Shown one piece after another: positions 24,002 through 30,093 of a stretch of 30,093 nucleotides of DNA. The notes under the pieces are model-generated. The model was not told where the DNA came from. It saw nothing but the letters and a program-made list of their open reading frames with translations, and ran no database searches. The first letter of the stretch is position 1, and each line of letters begins with the position of its first letter. The translations under genes and the position numbers were made by a program. Location: assembly GCA_964622455.1 (NCBI GenBank), contig CAZUQP010000023.1, forward strand, positions 1 through 30,093, given 5' to 3'. The stretch is from CAZUQP01 sp964622455 (GTDB lineage: Bacteria; Pseudomonadota; Gammaproteobacteria; DSM-16500).

Positions 24002-25675
24002 ATGACAACTGATTCCTCACGCCATGATCCTTCACGACGTATTTCTGCCGCACATGGCACCAAACTTTCCGCTAAAAGTTGGCTGACCGAAGCGCCATTA
24101 CGCATGCTGATGAATAACTTAGATGCGAATGTCGCAGAAATTCCGGGCGATCTTGTGGTTTATGGCGGTATGGGACGTGCTGCACGCAATTGGGAATGTT
24201 TTGATAAAATTGTTGAATCGCTGAAAAATCTTGATGTTGATGAAACACTACTGATTCAATCCGGCAAACCGGTTGGCGTTTTTAAAACACATCCTGATGC
24301 ACCGCGTGTACTCATTGCCAATTCTAATCTAGTTGCTCATTGGTCGACGTGGGAACATTTTCATGAACTCGATAAAAAAGGTTTGATGATGTACGGTCAA
24401 ATGACCGCGGGTTCTTGGATTTACATTGGCACACAAGGCATCATTCAAGGCACTTACGAAACATTCGTTGAAGCAGGACGTAAACATTATGATGGTAATC
24501 TTAAAGGCAAATGGATTTTAACCGGCGGTTTAGGCGGCATGGGCGGTGCACAACCGCTTGCAGCAACGATGGCAGGTGCCGCAATGCTCGCTGTTGAGTG
24601 CGATCCTAAACGTATTAAACGGCGTCTTGAAACAAAATATTTGGATGTAAAAACAAATGACCTTGATGAAGCACTAAAAATTATTACAGAAGCTACAAAA
24701 AATAAAAAACCAATTTCGGTTGGTTTACTAGGAAATGCTGCAGATGTTTTTCCTGAATTAGTCAAACGCGGTGTACGCCCTGATTTAGTGACTGATCAAA
24801 CCAGCGCGCATGATCCATTGAATGGTTATTTACCCAAAGGCTGGACGCTCGAACAAGCTGAAGAATTACGCAAGAAAGATCCAGAAAAAGTGATCAAAGC
24901 AGCAAAAGAATCGATGGCTATTCAAGTAAAAGCCATGCTTGCTTTTCATGCTGAAGGCATTCCAACATTTGATTATGGTAATAATATTCGCCAAATGGCA
25001 AAAGAAACCGGTGTCAAAAATGCATTTGATTTTCCAGGATTTGTGCCAGCCTACATTCGCCCGTTATTTTGCCGCGGCATTGGGCCTTTTCGCTGGGTTG
25101 CATTATCGGGTGATCCTGAAGATATTTATAAAACAGATAGCAAAGTCAAAGAGCTCATCCCTGATAATCCACATTTACACAATTGGCTTGATATGGCAGC
25201 AAAACGCATTCAATTTCAAGGTTTGCCCGCACGCATTTGTTGGGTGGGTTTAGGTGAGCGCGCGCGTTTAGGGCTCGCATTTAATGAAATGGTCGCGAAA
25301 GGCGAATTAAAAGCACCCATCGTTATTGGCCGTGATCATTTGGATACAGGATCTGTTGCAAGCCCTAATCGAGAAACTGAAAACATGCGTGATGGATCAG
25401 ATGCAATCGCTGATTGGCCATTACTCAATGCTTTATTAAATTGCGCGAGCGGCGCTACCTGGGTCAGCATTCATCATGGCGGCGGTGTTGGGATTGGTTA
25501 TTCACAACATGCAGGCGTTGTGATTGTGGCTGATGGCACTAAAGAAGCAGCCAAACGCTTGGAACGCGTTTTAACGAATGATCCAGCAAGCGGTGTCATG
25601 CGTCATGCTGATGCGGGGTATGAAATAGCCATTGAGACGGCAAAGAAAAATCATCTTAACTTGCCAATGATTTAA
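24002..25675 (+). CDS. hutU: Urocanate hydratase
   Basis: 557 aa, exactly the usual length. Recognised by VYGGMGRAARNWECFDKIVESL, the NAD-binding region TGGLGGMGGAQPLAATMAG, TDQTSAHDPLNGYLP and the active-site segment LFCRGIGPFRWVALSGD with the conserved Cys. The C-terminal GGGVGIGYSQHAGVVIVADG and NDPASGVMRHADAGYE are also diagnostic. It uses tightly bound NAD+ as an electrophile to convert urocanate to imidazolonepropionate. It lies 38 bp after hutG on the same strand, so is presumably co-transcribed. The ribosome site is weak (AGGT, 8 nt upstream). Confidence 0.98.
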   Translation: MTTDSSRHDPSRRISAAHGTKLSAKSWLTEAPLRMLMNNLDANVAEIPGDLVVYGGMGRAARNWECFDKIVESLKNLDVDETLLIQSGKPVGVFKTHPDAPRVLIANSNLVAHWSTWEHFHELDKKGLMMYGQMTAGSWIYIGTQGIIQGTYETFVEAGRKHYDGNLKGKWILTGGLGGMGGAQPLAATMAGAAMLAVECDPKRIKRRLETKYLDVKTNDLDEALKIITEATKNKKPISVGLLGNAADVFPELVKRGVRPDLVTDQTSAHDPLNGYLPKGWTLEQAEELRKKDPEKVIKAAKESMAIQVKAMLAFHAEGIPTFDYGNNIRQMAKETGVKNAFDFPGFVPAYIRPLFCRGIGPFRWVALSGDPEDIYKTDSKVKELIPDNPHLHNWLDMAAKRIQFQGLPARICWVGLGERARLGLAFNEMVAKGELKAPIVIGRDHLDTGSVASPNRETENMRDGSDAIADWPLLNALLNCASGATWVSIHHGGGVGIGYSQHAGVVIVADGTKEAAKRLERVLTNDPASGVMRHADAGYEIAIETAKKNHLNLPMI

Positions 25676-25718
25676 ACTAAATAAACCTATAAAATCAATA
25701 AGTTATTCATTAATATTC

Positions 25719-25727
25719 TGCTAATAT
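25719..25727 (+). promoter_or_regulatory. Possible extended -10 before the 380-aa gene
   Basis: TGCTAATAT fits an extended -10 (TGn plus a TAATAT hexamer), 46 nt before the ATG. The -35 is poor. It would allow expression apart from hutGU. Confidence 0.35.
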
Positions 25728-25773
25728 AGTTGTGCTATTATTAAATAATACAAGATATCAAGGGTAATACCAC

Positions 25774-26916
25774 ATGAGCGATAGCCGTCGCTTACATCAA
25801 GAAACAAAAGCACGCCACAAAAGACAATCAAGGCATGCAAGACATGCTGCCCCGCAGCACCACGAACTGGAACTCCTTTTTCATTTCTCTAGGGAACCAC
25901 ATCTCAATCTCTTATTTTTAGCGCTCTTAATTGGCGCCGGCCTGGCTGAGACAGCCGAAGCAATAAATTCACAACAAATCACATCTAACACCAAAACAAA
26001 TCGGGATAAGGAAAAATCTACCCGGACTCCTGTTCCTCGAGAGATACAAAACATCTGTGAGAATGATGAAAAACTTGTTTCATGGAACAAACTTCCAGAG
26101 ATACGTATAGCTAGAAATGAGAATCTTCACCCTTCTCTTATCCCCAATAGTTGTGCAACAAATTCTGCTAGCTGCACTAGAGAAGCACCGAAATGGAATG
26201 AATGGTGGGAAAACAATCCAACACCGCCACGCCTTGAAGATATCAATAAAATCCGAGAGAATGTCAAGAAGCAATTAAGAGCATGGCAAGAGGAACATTC
26301 TTCAAAATTGAATGCTATTAAAAAGGAATTAAAAGATAAAGATCTAGAAAATTTCAATAAAAATTATCTGTTAATTTTTAATTTAAAAGAGAACAAAATT
26401 CGTTCACAGAAAATGGGGGAGCATCTAGGTGGTTACTGCGCAGAACATACAGCTCATGCAGCGGTGAGATTATATCAACATATCGATAAAATCACCAGCA
26501 TACAAAAAATTTCACTGTTTGCCGACGATGGGGATAACCACGTTTTTTTAATTGTGAATGGAGATGCTAAAGAAAATACCTTAGAGGGAAAAAGCAAAGT
26601 AAAAAAATATCTACAAGGCCTCAAAAATGGATACATTTGTGACCCTTGGAATGAAGGCTATTTTGTAGAATTGTCTAAGAATAACAATCAATTTTATACA
26701 CACAATTGGGATAAAGTGATCACTGAAGATTTATCTGCCTTTTTTAAAGAAATAGAAAATGAAGCTGCACGTCAATTTCTCTCAAATCTTTTAAACCCCA
26801 TTCTAGAAAAAAAATATAACGCTGCTATGTTTTTTCAATCCAAATCAACAGAAGCGCCTTCATCAACGGAAGATAATACCCAGCCACCACCTCCGCGACC
26901 GAAAAAAGAATTATAA
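25774..26916 (+). CDS. Uncharacterised 380-aa protein with putative Cys-His-Asp active site
   Basis: AAGGG lies 9 nt before the ATG. The N-terminal ~30 residues are very basic and His-rich (RRLHQETKARHKRQSRHARH), followed by one hydrophobic segment (about 43-60, LNLLFLALLIGAGLAETAEA), perhaps a signal-anchor or late signal peptide. Residues 140-200 are helical. The core has GGYCAEHTAHAAVRLYQ (C222), DDGDNHVFLIVNG (H256) and YICDPWNEGYF (D290). This order and spacing resemble a Cys-His-Asp papain/transglutaminase-like fold, seen in several effector and toxin domains (G-x-C-x-E-H ... GDHaF ... CDPW). The tail is proline-rich (QPPPPRPKKEL). It sits between hutU and hutH, which are otherwise pathway neighbours. 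Catalysis and secretion are inference. Confidence 0.6.
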   Translation: MSDSRRLHQETKARHKRQSRHARHAAPQHHELELLFHFSREPHLNLLFLALLIGAGLAETAEAINSQQITSNTKTNRDKEKSTRTPVPREIQNICENDEKLVSWNKLPEIRIARNENLHPSLIPNSCATNSASCTREAPKWNEWWENNPTPPRLEDINKIRENVKKQLRAWQEEHSSKLNAIKKELKDKDLENFNKNYLLIFNLKENKIRSQKMGEHLGGYCAEHTAHAAVRLYQHIDKITSIQKISLFADDGDNHVFLIVNGDAKENTLEGKSKVKKYLQGLKNGYICDPWNEGYFVELSKNNNQFYTHNWDKVITEDLSAFFKEIENEAARQFLSNLLNPILEKKYNAAMFFQSKSTEAPSSTEDNTQPPPPRPKKEL

Positions 26917-26995
26917 TGATGCGTTTTCTGCATGACACATAGCTTATTGTATGTAAAAATTCTTGGAAGCAGCATTGGCAAAAGGACTTCATTTC

Positions 26996-28525
26996 ATGTC
27001 TCCCCTATTTACTCTAACGCCAGGTCAATTAAAACTAACCGACCTAAAAATATTATTACCTGAATCCACACAACTTCAATTAGACCCTCATTGTTTTCCC
27101 GCTATTCATGCTGCAGAAAAAATGGTGACTGATGTTATTGCGCGCGATGAAACAGCATATGGCATTAACACGGGCTTTGGATCCCTCGCAAACATTCGAA
27201 TTCCTGAAACTGATTTACAAACGTTGCAACACAATCTTATTTTGTCGCATGCAGCAGGCACAGGAGAATTATTGCCTGATCCTATCGTCCGCTTGATTCT
27301 CGCGTTAAAAATAAATAGCTTGGCGCGCGGATTTTCAGGTGTGCGTTTACAAACAATTGAAGCCTTAATTCAACTTTTTAATCAAAAAATTTACCCGTGT
27401 ATTCCGTGCCAAGGCTCAGTCGGCGCATCAGGTGATTTGGCACCGCTTGCACATCTTTCTGCTGTTTTACTAGGCGTTGGCAATGTTTGCTATCAAGGAA
27501 AAATTTTAACAGCAAAAGAAGGTTTAAACATTGCAAAATTAAAACCTTTAACATTGGCACCTAAAGAAGGTCTTGCTTTGTTAAATGGTACTCAAGTATC
27601 AACTGCCCTTGCTTTAATGGGATTACTGGCTGCAGAAAATAATTTTACTGCAGCCCTCATTGCAGGCGCTCTTTCGGTCGATGCAGCCCTTGCTAGCCTC
27701 GAACCTTTTGATGCACATATTTCAGAGGTGCGCGGTCACCCAGCACAAACAATTGTCGCCAAAACTTTTTGCGAATTATTAAAAGATAGCGCCATCAATA
27801 CATCTCACAAAGATTGCGGTAAAGTACAAGACCCTTATTCATTGCGCTGCCAACCGCAAGTCATGGGCGCTTGTTTAACGCATATTTTATTTGTGCAGCA
27901 GGTATTAATCACAGAAGCGAATGCTGTTTCCGATAATCCATTAATTTTTGTTAAAGAAAATAAAATTATTTCGGGGGGTAATTTTCATGCAGAACCCATC
28001 GCCATGGCAGCCGATACCTTGGCTGTCAGTATTGCAGAAGTGGGTGCTTTATCAGAAAGACGTATAGCACTCTTGATTGATCCGCATTTTAGCGGCTTGC
28101 CCGCATTTTTAGTCAATAATCCCGGCATTAATTCAGGCTTTATGGCAGCACAATATACGGCAACTGCTCTTGCGAGCGAAAATAAATTATTATCGCATCC
28201 TGCAAGTGTTGATAGTTTACCTACCGCTGCCAATCAAGAAGATCATGTCAGCATGGCAACACACGGCGCTCGGCGTTTATTAGCAATGGCAACTAATACA
28301 GCGGGAATTATTGCAATCGAACTACTCGCTGCTTGCCAGGGAATCAATTTTCGCAGGCCATTAACCACATCAAAACCACTTGAAAAAATCGTAGCTCTCA
28401 TACGTGAACATGTGCCTTTTTATCAGGATGATCGTTATTTTGCACCTGATATTGCGATCGTCAAGGAAATGATTCAAACTGATCAACTTAATAAAATAAT
28501 TAATTTAACTTATCTATTTGATTGA
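26996..28525 (+). CDS. hutH: Histidine ammonia-lyase
   Basis: 509 aa from ATG 26996 (AAAGGA 9 nt upstream), giving the usual N-terminus MSPLFTLTPGQLKLTDL; a TTG at 26963 would add 11 residues without family support. The MIO prosthetic-group tripeptide is A144-S145-G146 in GSVGASGDLAPLAHLS. YGINTGFG (55-62), QDPYSLRCQPQVMG, EANAVSDNPL and the HPASVDSLPTAANQEDHVSM stretch are all present. It removes ammonia from histidine to give urocanate, the first step of the pathway. mutY starts 2 nt after its stop, so the two are in one transcript. Confidence 0.98.
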   Translation: MSPLFTLTPGQLKLTDLKILLPESTQLQLDPHCFPAIHAAEKMVTDVIARDETAYGINTGFGSLANIRIPETDLQTLQHNLILSHAAGTGELLPDPIVRLILALKINSLARGFSGVRLQTIEALIQLFNQKIYPCIPCQGSVGASGDLAPLAHLSAVLLGVGNVCYQGKILTAKEGLNIAKLKPLTLAPKEGLALLNGTQVSTALALMGLLAAENNFTAALIAGALSVDAALASLEPFDAHISEVRGHPAQTIVAKTFCELLKDSAINTSHKDCGKVQDPYSLRCQPQVMGACLTHILFVQQVLITEANAVSDNPLIFVKENKIISGGNFHAEPIAMAADTLAVSIAEVGALSERRIALLIDPHFSGLPAFLVNNPGINSGFMAAQYTATALASENKLLSHPASVDSLPTAANQEDHVSMATHGARRLLAMATNTAGIIAIELLAACQGINFRRPLTTSKPLEKIVALIREHVPFYQDDRYFAPDIAIVKEMIQTDQLNKIINLTYLFD

Positions 28526-28527
28526 GT

Positions 28528-29613
28528 ATGCAAACCCTAACTCCTACCCAATTTCAGCGTAAAGTACTCCATTGGTACGATCAATCCGGCCGCAAAGATT
28601 TGCCTTGGCAAAAAAACAAAAGCCCTTATCGGGTGTGGGTATCTGAAATTATGCTGCAACAAACACAAGTTGGCACTGTTATTTCTTATTTTGAACGTTT
28701 TATAAAAGAATTCCCAACTCTGCATTCCCTTGCAAACGCAACAGAAGATGAAGTTTTACATCTTTGGACAGGATTAGGTTATTACAGCCGCGCCCGCAAT
28801 TTACATAAGAGTGCAAAAATAATCATAGAAAAATTTCAGGGTATTTTTCCATCGGATAGTGAAACGTTACAAAGTTTACCCGGCATTGGCCGATCAACAG
28901 CGGGCGCGATTTTGGCTCTTGCGATGCAACAAAAAGCCGCTATTCTAGACGGCAACGTAAAGCGTGTATTAACCCGGCTCTATGGTATTCGTGAATGGCC
29001 GGGCGACCCTAAGACATCAGCTATTTTGTGGGGCATTAGCGATACTTTAACACCCCAAAAAAGAATTGCTGATTATACGCAAGCCATGATGGATATTGGT
29101 GCAACCCTTTGTATTCGTGGAAAACCCAAATGCAATTTATGTCCCTTTATTTCTGTTTGTGTTGCCAAAAAAAAGGGAATAGAACAAAAATTACCTGTCT
29201 CTAAACCTAAAAAAACTTTACCTATCCGGACCACGACTTTTCTTATTTTTGAAAATAACCAAAAAACTTTACTCGAAAAACGCCCCGCTCATGGTATATG
29301 GGGTGGTTTATGGAGTCTTCCTGAAATCACAGGGATAGCAACACTCAAACAAATCAAAAAGCGATGCCGCGATCAAAGTATTTTTATTGAACAAATCAAA
29401 GTGGGCGATTCTTTTCGTCATACTTTTACTCATTTCCATCTGGACATTCTGCCGGTACATATCATACTGAAAGGCCAGAGGATGGCGGGCAAAGAGCAAA
29501 TTTGGTATAACTTACAGGATCCATTAACCATCGGTTTACCCGCACCGGTAAAGAGATTACTAGGGACATATCATGCACATGGTTCAGTGCCAAAAACTGC
29601 ACAAAGAAGCTGA
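28528..29613 (+). CDS. mutY: A/G-specific adenine DNA glycosylase
   Basis: 361 aa from ATG 28528. The glycosylase core has the catalytic Glu40 (VWVSEIMLQQTQV), the helix-hairpin-helix LPGIGRSTAGAI (117-128) and catalytic Asp141 (ILDGNVKRVL). The Fe-S loop is C195-x6-C202-x2-C205-x5-C211. The C-terminal NUDIX-like domain starts near residue 230 (TTTFLIFENNQKTLLEKRPAHGIWGGLWSLPE) and serves 8-oxoG recognition. It excises adenine mispaired with 8-oxoguanine. It starts 2 nt after hutH, an unusual partner, and overlaps yggX by 41 bp. The mutY-yggX pairing is common in gammaproteobacteria. Confidence 0.97.
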   Translation: MQTLTPTQFQRKVLHWYDQSGRKDLPWQKNKSPYRVWVSEIMLQQTQVGTVISYFERFIKEFPTLHSLANATEDEVLHLWTGLGYYSRARNLHKSAKIIIEKFQGIFPSDSETLQSLPGIGRSTAGAILALAMQQKAAILDGNVKRVLTRLYGIREWPGDPKTSAILWGISDTLTPQKRIADYTQAMMDIGATLCIRGKPKCNLCPFISVCVAKKKGIEQKLPVSKPKKTLPIRTTTFLIFENNQKTLLEKRPAHGIWGGLWSLPEITGIATLKQIKKRCRDQSIFIEQIKVGDSFRHTFTHFHLDILPVHIILKGQRMAGKEQIWYNLQDPLTIGLPAPVKRLLGTYHAHGSVPKTAQRS

Positions 29614-29839
29614 AGGTTTGGACAAGGTACCTTACCCAGGCAAGCTGGGTGAAAAAATTTACGCCCATATTTCCAAAGAAGCTTGGCAGCTTTGGATACA
29701 TCATCAAACAATGCTCATTAATGAATATCGTTTAAGCATGCTGGATTCTAAAGCGCGTGATTTTTTGGCTCACGAAATGGAAAAGTTTTTGTTTGAGGAG
29801 GGCAGCGAAAAACCAGCCGGCTTTACACCGCAAAAATGA
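29573..29839 (+). CDS. yggX: Fe(2+)-trafficking protein YggX
   Basis: 88 aa, the family length. Residues VQCQKLHKEAEGLD, VPYPGKLGEKIY, SKEAWQLWIHHQTMLINEYRL and EKFLFEEG are the near-invariant YggX blocks, including Cys6. YggX protects Fe-S clusters from oxidative damage and is implicated in iron handling, which fits its overlap with the Fe-S enzyme gene mutY (41 bp shared in different frames). The ATG at 29573 gives MHMVQC; the ATG at 29579 is also possible. Ribosome initiation probably depends on coupling to mutY. Confidence 0.96.
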   Translation: MHMVQCQKLHKEAEGLDKVPYPGKLGEKIYAHISKEAWQLWIHHQTMLINEYRLSMLDSKARDFLAHEMEKFLFEEGSEKPAGFTPQK

Positions 29840-29847
29840 TTTTTTAC

Positions 29848-29876
29848 TTGACTCAACACGTACCAATCGGTTTAAT
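29848..29876 (+). promoter_or_regulatory. Promoter of tRNA-Phe
   Basis: TTGACT (29848-29853) and TTTAAT (29871-29876) are separated by exactly 17 bp. The -10 is followed by a C-rich stretch (ATCGCCTC), and the tRNA starts 11 nt after the -10. The -35 lies 9 bp after the yggX stop. Confidence 0.75.
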
Positions 29877-29887
29877 ATCGCCTCTTT

Positions 29888-29963
29888 GGCCAGATAGCTC
29901 AGTCGGTAGAGCAAAGGACTGAAAATCCTTGTGTCGGTGGTTCGATTCCACCTCTGGCCACCA
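29888..29963 (+). tRNA. tRNA-Phe (anticodon GAA)
   Basis: 76 nt folding into a standard cloverleaf: acceptor GGCCAGA pairs with TCTGGCC, the D-arm includes GCTCAGTCGGTAGAGC, and the anticodon stem AAGGA/TCCTT encloses CTGAAAA with anticodon GAA. The T-loop is TTCGATT, and CCA is encoded. tRNA genes are frequent integration sites, but no integrase or direct repeat is visible in the 130 nt that follow. Confidence 0.98.
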
Positions 29964-30093
29964 GACAAATCAAGGCTGTTAATAACAAGCGATTAAATAT
30001 TACAGCTTAAAATCCGCCGGCTCTTTCCCATTTCAGGGGGCACTTCTCCTATGAACACAGTACTCTAACTCGTAATCTATAATTTTCAAAGTT

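Noticed and set aside
26917..26995. TTGTATGTAA before hutH as a HutC half-site
   Set aside because: Only one half resembles the TTGTATATACAA-type palindrome and symmetry is absent.
29964..30093. Integration site or element downstream of tRNA-Phe
   Set aside because: No integrase, no repeat of the tRNA 3' end and no credible ORF in the remaining 130 nt; the window ends too soon to judge.
1..30093. CRISPR array, transposase or prophage genes
   Set aside because: No regularly spaced repeats and no recognisable transposase, integrase or phage structural protein on either strand.

Overview
The window looks like chromosome from an AT-rich gammaproteobacterium of the Legionellales/Coxiella type. 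This rests on three things: the conserved housekeeping genes (feoABC, uvrA, a YajR-like MFS gene, ssb, birA-like ligase, mutY, yggX), a complete histidine-utilisation set, and very large, lysine/glutamate-rich, coiled-coil proteins of unknown function of the sort such bacteria secrete through Dot/Icm type IV systems. The taxonomic assignment is inference; no 16S gene or Dot/Icm component is present.

Layout. (a) 1-3290, minus strand: a near-consensus sigma-70 promoter flanked by a Fur box drives feoA-feoB-feoC (overlapping genes, ferrous iron uptake). A type II toxin-antitoxin pair follows: a ribbon-helix-helix antitoxin and a MazF/PemK toxin cut by the window edge. (b) 3302-11111: three large unrecognised proteins (774, 639 and 1068 aa), the first divergent from the other two. 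They are charged, largely helical, and each has a compact globular segment; the three segments share a faint common pattern. They are the best effector candidates here. (c) 11223-11907: a HigB/HigA-type toxin-antitoxin operon behind a perfect inverted repeat that overlaps its promoter. (d) 11984-18147: an alpha/beta hydrolase, a palindromic MITE-like repeat, uvrA, and divergently the MFS-ssb-SDR run. (e) 18159-21650: an unrecognised 327-aa protein, a quinone oxidoreductase, a biotin ligase lacking a DNA-binding domain, and an isochorismatase-fold protein with altered catalytic residues. (f) 21682-29839: hutI diverges from hutG-hutU-[380-aa unknown]-hutH-mutY-yggX. The 380-aa protein, lodged between hutU and hutH, has a Cys/His/Asp arrangement resembling cysteine-protease/transglutaminase-like effectors. 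(g) 29888-29963: tRNA-Phe(GAA) with its own promoter.

How the genes work together: HutH, HutU, HutI and HutG convert histidine to glutamate and formamide via urocanate, imidazolonepropionate and formiminoglutamate, so the full pathway is present. FeoABC imports Fe(II), probably under Fur. MutY (an Fe-S glycosylase) and YggX (iron trafficking, oxidative protection of Fe-S proteins) overlap at the end of the hut run. UvrA and SSB, on either side of one divergent promoter region, serve DNA repair and replication.

The most interesting points are the effector-like trio, the putative C-H-D protein inside the hut cluster, the 38-bp palindromic repeat whose second copy supplies the hutI stop codon, and the isochorismatase-fold protein with Gly and Glu at the usual Cys and Asp positions. 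No CRISPR array, transposase, prophage or complete new defence system is visible. All coordinates and motifs were read by eye; no database search was possible.
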